Source: CAZEZY01 sp964516635
Lineage (GTDB): Bacteria > Pseudomonadota > Gammaproteobacteria > Burkholderiales > Burkholderiaceae_C
Reading direction: 5' to 3'
Length of the DNA: 8,994 nt
Assembly: GCA_964516635.1 (NCBI GenBank)
Contig: CAZEZY010000100.1
Location: 1-8,994, forward strand
The notes under the pieces are model-generated. The model did no database searches, was not told the origin of the DNA, and saw nothing but the letters and a program-made list of their open reading frames with translations. Below are positions 1 to 5,770 of the stretch, one piece after another. A program made the position numbers and the translations under genes. Within the stretch, counting starts at the first letter, position 1. Every line of letters starts with the position of its first letter.

Positions 1-275
1 ACCTGTGCCGCACCGAAGGCATCATTCCAGCGCTGGAATCCAGCCACGCCCTGGCCTTTGCCATGAAGCTGGCCAAAACCATGCGCCCGGACCAGTCCAT
101 TCTGGTGAACCTGTCTGGCCGGGGGGACAAGGACATCGGCACCGTGGCCGACCTGTCGCAAGCCGACTTCTACTGCCGGCCCAGCTGTCGGGGCCAGTCC
201 GTCAAGGGCGGCACCGAGCAAAGCCTGACCTTCAGCCCCGCCCACGAAGTGGCCAGCGTAGGGGGTCGTCCATGA
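1..275 (+). CDS. trpB: Tryptophan synthase beta subunit, C-terminal part (5' end outside window)
   Basis: This is the last ~90 codons of TrpB, the PLP enzyme that condenses indole with serine to make tryptophan as part of the alpha2-beta2 complex. What is seen: the tail motif TEGIIPALESSHALA, in which the protein contacts substrate and cofactor near its C-terminus, and the phosphate/PLP-region motif NLSGRGDKD. The reading frame is open from the window edge (first full codon at base 3) to TGA at 273-275. After GDKD there are 46 more residues, against 14 in E. coli TrpB, so the protein carries an extra C-terminal tail of about 32 residues. The stop overlaps the trpA start in an ATGA, the usual coupling that keeps alpha and beta subunits in equal amounts. 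The N-terminal part and the PLP lysine lie upstream of the window. Confidence 0.96.
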   Translation, partial: LCRTEGIIPALESSHALAFAMKLAKTMRPDQSILVNLSGRGDKDIGTVADLSQADFYCRPSCRGQSVKGGTEQSLTFSPAHEVASVGGRP

Positions 276-1090
276 GCCGCATCGAATCCACCCTCCAGCA
301 GCTCAAGACCCAGGGCCGCAAAGCGCTCATTCCCTACGTCACCGCCGGTTTCCCTTATGCCGACGTCACACCCGAACTCATGCACGGCATGGTCAAGGGA
401 GGGGCTGACATCATCGAGCTGGGCGTGCCGTTTTCCGACCCCATGGCCGACGGTCCGGTGATTCAAAAGGCGGGTGAAAAAGCCCTGACCTATGGCATTG
501 GCATGACGCAGGTGCTGGACATGGTACGGGCCTTCCGCCAGACCGATGCCACCACCCCGGTGGTGCTGATGGGCTATGCCAACCCGGTGGAGCGCTATGA
601 GCTGAAACACGGCGTGGACAGCTTCGCCCGTGATGCCGCGGGGGCTGGTGTGGACGGCGTGCTGATCGTGGACTATCCACCCGAAGAGTGCGAAGCCTTT
701 GCCGACACCCTCAAGGCCCACGGGCTGGACCTGATCTTCCTGCTGGCACCGACCAGCACCGACGAGCGCATGGCCCAGGTCGGGCGCATCGCCAGCGGCT
801 ACGTGTACTATGTGTCGCTCAAGGGCGTGACCGGTGCCGGCCACCTGGACACCGATGCGGTGGAAGCCATGCTCCCTCGCATCCGCCGACACGTGAACAC
901 GCCGGTGGGCGTGGGCTTTGGCATCCGCGATGCCGCCACGGCCTGTGCGGTGGGAAAATCTGCCGATGCCGTGGTGATCGGCACCCGGCTGATCCAGTTG
1001 ATTGAACCCGTCCCACGCGACCAAGTGGCCCTCACGGCCAGCGCGTTTTTATCGGGTATCCGAAGTGCCCTGGACGGCTTGAACATCTGA
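272..1090 (+). CDS. trpA: Tryptophan synthase alpha subunit
   Basis: TrpA is the TIM-barrel subunit that cleaves indole-3-glycerol phosphate to indole and glyceraldehyde-3-phosphate and channels indole to TrpB. The 272-residue product matches the family length (E. coli 268). Catalytic residues sit in the textbook places: Glu49 in IIELGVPFSDP and Asp60 in MADGP. Other family motifs are MGYANPV (100-106), LAPTST (158-163), the loop SLKGVTGAG (182-190) and the phosphate-binding GVGFGI (213-218). The start is the ATG inside the ATGA overlap with trpB at 272. An upstream extension of the same frame to base 5 exists, but it only shadows trpB, and residue 1 at 272 fits E. coli numbering exactly. It is cotranscribed with trpB; no attenuator or promoter is visible between them. 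Confidence 0.98.
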   Translation: MSRIESTLQQLKTQGRKALIPYVTAGFPYADVTPELMHGMVKGGADIIELGVPFSDPMADGPVIQKAGEKALTYGIGMTQVLDMVRAFRQTDATTPVVLMGYANPVERYELKHGVDSFARDAAGAGVDGVLIVDYPPEECEAFADTLKAHGLDLIFLLAPTSTDERMAQVGRIASGYVYYVSLKGVTGAGHLDTDAVEAMLPRIRRHVNTPVGVGFGIRDAATACAVGKSADAVVIGTRLIQLIEPVPRDQVALTASAFLSGIRSALDGLNI

Positions 1091-1114
1091 CGACATGGCT
1101 GGCTGCGAGATAAT
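1087..1114 (+). promoter_or_regulatory. Candidate sigma70-type promoter upstream of accD
   Basis: In the 56-base gap between trpA and accD, a GATAAT hexamer at 1109-1114 (5/6 match to TATAAT) lies 16 bases after CTGACG at 1087-1092 (4/6 match to TTGACA). Transcription would begin near 1121, leaving a leader of about 26 bases that contains the accD ribosome binding site. The -35 part overlaps the trpA stop codon. This would give accD, an essential gene, expression independent of the tryptophan genes. It is only a consensus match by eye; read-through from trpBA alone is also possible. Confidence 0.35.
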
Positions 1115-1135
1115 CTGCCCTGTCACTTGCCACGC

Positions 1136-1141
1136 AAGGAG
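1136..1141 (+). promoter_or_regulatory. Ribosome binding site of accD
   Basis: AAGGAG lies five bases before the ATG at 1147. It is the best Shine-Dalgarno match on the + strand of the window and fixes this start over an in-frame alternative. Confidence 0.8.
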
Positions 1142-1146
1142 AAAAC

Positions 1147-2010
1147 ATGTCCTGGCTTGAAAAGCTGCTCCCGCCCAAAATCACCAACACCGACCCGGCG
1201 AGTCGCCGCTCCATCCCAGAAGGGCTCTGGATCAAATGCCCCAGCTGCGATGCGGTGCTGTACAAGAATGATCTGGAAAAAAACCAGAACGTCTGCCCGC
1301 ACTGCAGCCATCACCACCGCATCAGCGCACGGGCCCGTCTCGACGCGTTTCTCGACGGCGAGGGCCGCTACGAAATCGGACAGGAAGTGATCCCGGTCGA
1401 TGCCCTGAAGTTCAAGGACAGCCGGAAATACACCGAACGCCTCAAAGAAGCGCTCGAAGCCACTGGCGAAACCGATGCCCTCATCGTGATGGGTGGATCG
1501 GTCATGAGCATTGAACTGGTGGCTGCGTGCTTCGAGTTCGATTTCATGGGCGGCTCCATGGGCTCGGTGGTGGGTGAGCGCTTCGTGCGCGGCGTTGAAA
1601 CCGCCATCGAACAGAAATTGCCCTTTGTGTGCTTCACCGCCACGGGTGGCGCACGCATGCAGGAAGGCCTGATGCAGATGGCCAAGACCAACGCGGCGCT
1701 CACACGACTCGCCAAGAAGGGCCTGCCTTACATCAGCGTGCTGACCGACCCGACCATGGGCGGCGTGAGTGCCGGCTTTGCGTTTGTGGGCGACGTGGTG
1801 ATTGCCGAGCCCAAGGCGCTCATCGGCTTTGCCGGCCCTCGCGTGATTGAGAACACCGTGCGTGTGAAACTGCCCGAAGGCTTCCAGCGTGCCGAGTTCC
1901 TGCAGACCAAAGGCGCCGTGGATTTCATTTGTGACCGGCGCGAATTGCGCAGCACCGTGGCCAGCGTCCTGGCCATGCTGCAACGACAAAGCGCCGAAGC
2001 CGTGGCGTGA
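1147..2010 (+). CDS. accD: Acetyl-CoA carboxylase carboxyltransferase subunit beta
   Basis: AccD forms, with AccA, the carboxyltransferase that moves CO2 from biotinyl-AccB to acetyl-CoA to make malonyl-CoA, the committed step of fatty acid synthesis. The 287-residue protein has the N-terminal four-cysteine zinc ribbon (Cys31, Cys34, Cys50, Cys53, as CPSC and CPHC), then the crotonase-like carboxyltransferase fold with MGGSMGSVVGE (134-144), TGGARMQEG (166-174) and the second glycine pair in PTMGGVSAGFA (202-212); these glycine pairs supply the oxyanion holes in this family. E. coli AccD is 304 residues, so length is normal. A strong AAGGAG supports the ATG. The last codons overlap the next gene (GTGA, 2007-2010). 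In many gamma- and betaproteobacteria folC follows accD; here a LON-domain gene does. Confidence 0.98.
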   Translation: MSWLEKLLPPKITNTDPASRRSIPEGLWIKCPSCDAVLYKNDLEKNQNVCPHCSHHHRISARARLDAFLDGEGRYEIGQEVIPVDALKFKDSRKYTERLKEALEATGETDALIVMGGSVMSIELVAACFEFDFMGGSMGSVVGERFVRGVETAIEQKLPFVCFTATGGARMQEGLMQMAKTNAALTRLAKKGLPYISVLTDPTMGGVSAGFAFVGDVVIAEPKALIGFAGPRVIENTVRVKLPEGFQRAEFLQTKGAVDFICDRRELRSTVASVLAMLQRQSAEAVA

Positions 2011-2660
2011 GTCCCGCGCTGCGCATCCCCCTGTTCCCCCTGGGCACGGTCCTGTTCCCTGGCGGCCATCTCCCGCTTCAGATATTCGAAGTGCGTTACC
2101 TGGACATGGTCAAGCGATGCCACCGCGATGGCACGCCATTCGGGGTGGTGTGCCTGACCGAAGGGCACGAAGTCCAACAGCGGGATCCCTCTCGGGGTGA
2201 GACCTTTCGCACCGAAGGTTTTGAGTCGCAGGGCACATTGGCACACATCTCACGGCTCGAACAGCCACGACCGGGCTTGGTGCTGATTCAATGCCAAGGT
2301 ACTCAGCGCTTCCTCATTGATCGCAGCGAAAAACTCAAGCATGGGCTTTGGATGGCCGATGTGAGGGCTTTGCCAACCGATATGCCAATGCCAGTGCCCG
2401 ACGAATTGACCGGCATGGCTCGTGCGTTGCGACAACTCCATGAGCGTCTGGAGACCGATCACCCCCACACCTTCCCTGCCCTGCCCCCATGGGCCGATTC
2501 GGACAGCCCTTGGCAGGATGCAGGGTGGCTGGCCAACCGCTGGGCCGAATTGCTGCCCCTGCCGTCGAACTTCAAGCAACGATTGCTCGCTCTGGACAGT
2601 CCGCTGCTCCGCCTGGAACTGGTCGGGGATGCGCTGGACCAGTTGGGCATCGCCCACTAG
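2007..2660 (+). CDS. Stand-alone LON substrate-binding (LON N-terminal, PUA-like) domain protein
   Basis: The 217-residue product begins with the hallmark of the LON N-terminal domain, IPLFPLGTVLFPGGHLPLQIFE (7-28), followed by RYLDMV, then GVVCL (46-50), as in the COG2802-type proteins. The C-terminal half carries a family-like stretch WLANRWAELLPLP (174-186) and SPLLRLELV (198-206). There is no AAA+ module and no Ser-Lys protease domain, so this is not Lon protease; in full-length Lon this fold recognises substrates. The role of the stand-alone form is not established, and none can be assigned from the sequence. The start is GTG, overlapping the accD stop as GTGA, so translation is probably coupled to accD. 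It ends 15 bases before the convergent nagZ stop. Confidence 0.9.
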   Translation: MSPALRIPLFPLGTVLFPGGHLPLQIFEVRYLDMVKRCHRDGTPFGVVCLTEGHEVQQRDPSRGETFRTEGFESQGTLAHISRLEQPRPGLVLIQCQGTQRFLIDRSEKLKHGLWMADVRALPTDMPMPVPDELTGMARALRQLHERLETDHPHTFPALPPWADSDSPWQDAGWLANRWAELLPLPSNFKQRLLALDSPLLRLELVGDALDQLGIAH

Positions 2661-2673
2661 AACGCACCACCAA

Positions 2674-2694
2674 CCTCAGGGCAAGCGGCTGAGG
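2674..2694. terminator. Weak stem-loop at the convergent gene junction
   Basis: CCTCAG (2674-2679) and CTGAGG (2689-2694) form a perfect six-base-pair stem around a nine-base loop. It overlaps the nagZ stop codon and lies just after the LON gene stop. Neither strand shows a T-run after the stem, so it does not meet the rule for an intrinsic terminator. It may be chance, or an RNA-end-stabilising hairpin for two convergent transcripts. Confidence 0.2.
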
Positions 2695-3761
2695 GCGTGC
2701 ATGTATCGCGCGTCCACCATCAGTTCGTCCCAGGGCATTGGATAGCCCTGGGGCAGCAAGTCCTGCCTGCGCTGCTCGCTGGCGCCACTGGGTTGCCAGC
2801 GGCCTTTGAGCTGCGCCTCGCTGAGTCCGTTGATGAGGTCGTCCACCGGCTCGCCGCCGTTCTCGGCGCTCTGGTTGCACAGCAGCACCATGTCGCAGCC
2901 TGCTTCGAGGGCCGTGAGGGCTGCTTCGGTGTATGACACCTCGCGGCCATCGATCTGGCGTGCACCCGCCATGCTCAGGTCGTCGCTGAACACCGCGCCC
3001 GTGAATCCCAGTTGCCCACGCAGGATGTCGTTGAGCCAGCGTGAAGAAAACCCTGCCGGCCGGCTGTCGACCCTGGGGTAGATCACATGTGCAGGCATGA
3101 CGCTGCTCAGACTGGCGCTGAGCCAGCCATAGGGGGCGGCGTCATCGGCCAGAATGGCCTTGAGGCCACGGCCATCCACCGGCATGTCCACGTGCGAGTC
3201 GGCCTTCACGTAGCCATGGCCGGGAAAGTGCTTGCCACAGTTTCGCATGCCGCTTTGCATCAAACCGTGCATGAGGGCGCTGGCGAGCAGGGTGGTCACC
3301 CGTGCGTCACGGGCAAACGCGCGATCGCCAATGACGGAGCTGCCACCATGGTCCAGGTCCAGCACGGGGGTGAAGCTGAAATCCACACCGCAGGCTCGCA
3401 ACTCGGCACCCAGCACAAAACCGGCCGCTGTGGCGGCATTCGTGGCCTTCAGCGCCGCTTCACTTTCCTGCCCTGGCTTGCCGCTGAACCACAGGTCACC
3501 CAGGGACCGCATGGGCGGCAGGTGGGTGAAGCCATCGGTGCGGAAGCGCTGCACACGGCCACCCTCGTGATCGACGCAGATGAGCAGATCGGCCCGCACC
3601 TTCTTGATCTGCTTGCACAGCTTGGTGAGCTGCTCGCGGTTTTCCCAATTCCGGGCAAACAGGATGATGCCGCCCACCAAGGGGTGCGCCAGGCGCTGCT
3701 TGTCGGTTTTGGTCAGACGGGTACCGGCCACGTCGATGATGAGAGGGGCGTGCTGGGTCAT
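2676..3761 (-). CDS. nagZ: Beta-N-acetylhexosaminidase (NagZ), glycoside hydrolase family 3
   Basis: NagZ is a cytoplasmic enzyme that removes N-acetylglucosamine from 1,6-anhydro-muropeptides during peptidoglycan recycling; in many Gram-negatives its products feed AmpR-controlled beta-lactamase induction. The 361-residue protein shows the GH3 TIM barrel: VDHEGGRVQRF (63-73), the catalytic loop motif KHFPGHG with following DSH (177-190; His190 is the expected acid/base and Asp188 its partner) and VFSDDLSM (257-264; Asp260 the expected nucleophile). There is no signal peptide, as expected for the cytoplasmic form. The length is about 20 residues above E. coli NagZ (341). The start ATG overlaps the acpS stop as ATGA. 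It is the last gene of the minus-strand operon. Confidence 0.96.
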   Translation of the reverse strand: MTQHAPLIIDVAGTRLTKTDKQRLAHPLVGGIILFARNWENREQLTKLCKQIKKVRADLLICVDHEGGRVQRFRTDGFTHLPPMRSLGDLWFSGKPGQESEAALKATNAATAAGFVLGAELRACGVDFSFTPVLDLDHGGSSVIGDRAFARDARVTTLLASALMHGLMQSGMRNCGKHFPGHGYVKADSHVDMPVDGRGLKAILADDAAPYGWLSASLSSVMPAHVIYPRVDSRPAGFSSRWLNDILRGQLGFTGAVFSDDLSMAGARQIDGREVSYTEAALTALEAGCDMVLLCNQSAENGGEPVDDLINGLSEAQLKGRWQPSGASEQRRQDLLPQGYPMPWDELMVDARYMHALSRLP

Positions 3762-4165
3762 GATTCAAGTGTTTGACGTTGTTCAACCACCACAAAACTG
3801 GCGGCGTAATCGGTTTCGTCGGTCAGGCTGACGTGGGCCGAAAGGCCCCGTGCGTCAAACCAGTTCCTGAGGGCGCCGTGCAGCACCACCGCAGGCTGAC
3901 CACTGGACAAGTTGAGGATTTCACAATGACGCCACGTCATGGGCAGGCGCATCCCCAGGCCGATGGCCTTGCTGAACGCTTCCTTGGCGGAAAAACGGGT
4001 GGCCAGATAGCGAACGCCGCGTTCGGGCCAGCGCGCGCTACGCAGGCGCCAGACCCCCAGTTCCTGGTCGCCCAGCACCTTGGCCGCAAACCGGTCTCCG
4101 TGCCGCTCCAGGCTGGCGCGGATCCGGCGCACATCACAGATGTCGTTGCCAATGCCGTAAATCAT
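3758..4165 (-). CDS. acpS: Holo-[acyl-carrier-protein] synthase
   Basis: AcpS transfers 4'-phosphopantetheine from CoA to a serine of acyl carrier protein, activating it for fatty acid synthesis. The 135-residue product has the two signature magnesium-binding motifs: GIGNDICD (Asp8) near the N-terminus and RFSAKEAFSKA (Glu62), plus the C-terminal SLTDETDYAASFV beta strand. E. coli AcpS is 126 residues; the difference is a small insertion around residues 40-50. I chose the ATG at 4165 because the family begins with M-I-x-G-I-G-x-D and because it overlaps the pdxJ stop as ATGA; a start nine codons upstream would run into pdxJ without any homology. The pdxJ-acpS pairing is conserved widely in proteobacteria. 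It pairs functionally with accD on the other strand. Confidence 0.97.
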   Translation of the reverse strand: MIYGIGNDICDVRRIRASLERHGDRFAAKVLGDQELGVWRLRSARWPERGVRYLATRFSAKEAFSKAIGLGMRLPMTWRHCEILNLSSGQPAVVLHGALRNWFDARGLSAHVSLTDETDYAASFVVVEQRQTLES

Positions 4166-4953
4166 GCGCTGACCTGGGCCGCCGTGATGCACTGCAGGTA
4201 GGCACGAACCGTTGCGTCGTATCCGTGTTCCAGGGCATCTGCCATGAAAGCGTGGCCGATCGACACCTCGCGGACGTGAGGCACGGTCTGCAAGAAGAGC
4301 GTGAGGTTGTCACGGTTCAGGTCGTGCCCGGCGTTGACCGCGAGGCCTGCCTCCCGTGCGGCTTGCGCGGCAGCCGCAAACCGGGCGAGCTGCTGCTGGA
4401 TATCCGCTGGCACGCCTGCGGCGAAAGCGGCGGCATAGGGTTCCGTGTAGAGTTCCACCCGGTCAGCGCCCACCGACTTTGCAGCCGCCATCTGGTCGGC
4501 CTCGGCGTCCATGAACAGGCTCACACGCAATCCCAGTGCATGTGCCTCCTCGATCACGGGGCGCAAACGCGGGTCGTCTTGCGGAAACCGCCAGCCGTGG
4601 TCGCTGGTGAACTGGCCCACGCTGTCGGGCACCAGCGTCAGCTGGTGCAGGGGCAACCCACGCGAGATCACGTCGCGGGCCACCGACATCAGGTTGTGAA
4701 AGGGGTTGCCTTCGATGTTGTATTCCCGGTCGGGCCAGGCCTGCAGCAGTTGGGCCAGATCGAACACATCGTGATGACGAATATGCCGTTCATCGGGCCG
4801 TGGATGCACGGTGATGCCCTGGGCACCAGCCTCGAGACACCGCTGGGCAGCCCGGGTCACCGACGGAATGCCGAGATGTCGGCTGTTGCGCAGCAGCGCC
4901 ACCTTGTTGACATTCACGGACAGCGCCGTGCGAAAGAAATCCGCAGAAGACAT
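4162..4953 (-). CDS. pdxJ: Pyridoxine 5'-phosphate synthase
   Basis: PdxJ condenses 3-amino-2-oxopropyl phosphate with 1-deoxyxylulose 5-phosphate to make pyridoxine 5'-phosphate in the DXP-dependent vitamin B6 pathway. The 263-residue TIM-barrel protein keeps the expected catalytic and phosphate-binding positions: His50, Arg52 and His57 in HPRPDERH (E. coli His45, Arg47, His52), Glu81 in NIEGNP (E. coli Glu72), His210 in NAGHDL (E. coli His193) and Gly233-His234 in SIGHA. The surrounding motifs differ from the usual enterobacterial type (VNVNKVALLRNSR rather than VNIDHIATLRNAR; HPRPDERH rather than HLREDRRH), which marks a distinct subgroup. Length is about 20 residues above E. coli (243). 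No strong ribosome binding site precedes the ATG, so the exact start is less certain. It follows recO after 35 bases and overlaps acpS. Confidence 0.96.
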   Translation of the reverse strand: MSSADFFRTALSVNVNKVALLRNSRHLGIPSVTRAAQRCLEAGAQGITVHPRPDERHIRHHDVFDLAQLLQAWPDREYNIEGNPFHNLMSVARDVISRGLPLHQLTLVPDSVGQFTSDHGWRFPQDDPRLRPVIEEAHALGLRVSLFMDAEADQMAAAKSVGADRVELYTEPYAAAFAAGVPADIQQQLARFAAAAQAAREAGLAVNAGHDLNRDNLTLFLQTVPHVREVSIGHAFMADALEHGYDATVRAYLQCITAAQVSA

Positions 4954-4988
4954 GGCATTCGACTCTGACCGTCAGGAGGGGAATGACA

Positions 4989-5756
4989 TCAGCCAGCCAG
5001 ACGCTGGACATCCGCCATCAACTGGCGCGTCTGAAAAACGCGCACACCGCTATGGTAGTGCAGCAATTCCCGAAGCTGGCGACGCAACATGCCTGACCTG
5101 TCGGTCTGACACAGTTGGCACAGGTCTGAGAACGGTTCAGACCCGTCCATCGCCTGCTGCAAAGCCTGCCAGAAAGCCCCCGTGCACGCCGCCTGGTGTT
5201 CGTGTGTCTGCGGGACCAGACCATGCTCCGGTCTGAGCCGATAGTGGGCTTCGGGCCTCAACGTCGCCAGACTCGCCCCTTCATGGTCGAGTCCTGGCAT
5301 CAGGCCGATGTCTCGCAGCAGAAGCAGTTCGAAAGCCCGCAGCACAGTCGCCGGAGCCACCCCGTGGGACAACCCCCTGACCGCCTCTGTGTAGTCTTCG
5401 AACAGGCGCCGACTGGGATCATCCCGAGCCAGGAGCTTGAGCAGCAGTTCGTTCAGGTAATAGCCAGACAGCAGTGCGTCACCCTGTGGCATGACTTGTC
5501 CGCCTTCCCATACCGCCGACTTGAGGGTACGCACTTCCGCATCCCCACCCCAGCCCAGCCGCAACGGCTGCAGAGGCAGCAGAACCGCCCGAAATTGAGA
5601 CGTGGGCCTTTTCACGCCTTTGGCCACCAGCGCCACCCGACCGTGATGAAGACTGAAAACCTCCAGAATCAGACTGGACTCGCTCCAGTCATGGGCGTGC
5701 AGCACATAGGCCGGCTCATCCTGAACCCGTGACCGACTGGCCGATGCCTTGGCCAT
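4989..5756 (-). CDS. recO: DNA repair/recombination mediator RecO
   Basis: RecO, with RecR and RecF, helps RecA displace SSB on single-stranded DNA during gap repair. The 255-residue protein (E. coli 242) has the N-terminal OB fold (about 16-85), including AYVLHAHDWSESSLILEVFS and GRVALVAKGVKR, then the helical RecO C-terminal domain with YYLNELLLKLLARDDP (99-114), LRAFELLLLRDIGLMP (139-154) and the beta motif HYRLRPEHGLV (171-181). The four-cysteine zinc site seen in some RecO proteins is not complete: only Cys191, Cys213 and Cys216 are present. The start at ATG 5756 is 14 bases after the era stop; a TTG nine bases further upstream is in frame and neither has a clear ribosome binding site. 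The era-recO-pdxJ order is the classic proteobacterial one. Confidence 0.96.
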   Translation of the reverse strand: MAKASASRSRVQDEPAYVLHAHDWSESSLILEVFSLHHGRVALVAKGVKRPTSQFRAVLLPLQPLRLGWGGDAEVRTLKSAVWEGGQVMPQGDALLSGYYLNELLLKLLARDDPSRRLFEDYTEAVRGLSHGVAPATVLRAFELLLLRDIGLMPGLDHEGASLATLRPEAHYRLRPEHGLVPQTHEHQAACTGAFWQALQQAMDGSEPFSDLCQLCQTDRSGMLRRQLRELLHYHSGVRVFQTRQLMADVQRLAG

Positions 5757-5770
5757 GACAGACAACCCGC

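Noticed and set aside
5..271. 89-codon N-terminal extension of trpA
   Set aside because: It lies wholly inside trpB in another frame; TrpA numbering of Glu49 and Asp60 fits the start at 272.
170..1024. Long minus-strand open frame (284 codons) opposite trpA
   Set aside because: It is antisense to a clear trpA with all catalytic motifs. The His/Gly/Ala-rich product is typical of the complement of high-GC coding sequence and has no recognisable domain.
1123..1989. Minus-strand open frame (288 codons) opposite accD
   Set aside because: The His- and Ala-rich composition mirrors codons of AccD; there is no domain and no ribosome binding site. It is a GC-content shadow.
3087..3776. Plus-strand open frame opposite nagZ
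   Set aside because: It mirrors nagZ codons, has no known motif, and the true gene on the other strand has GH3 catalytic residues.
4225..4968. Plus-strand open frame (247 codons) opposite pdxJ
   Set aside because: It is a shadow of pdxJ; the His/Gln-rich product matches no family.
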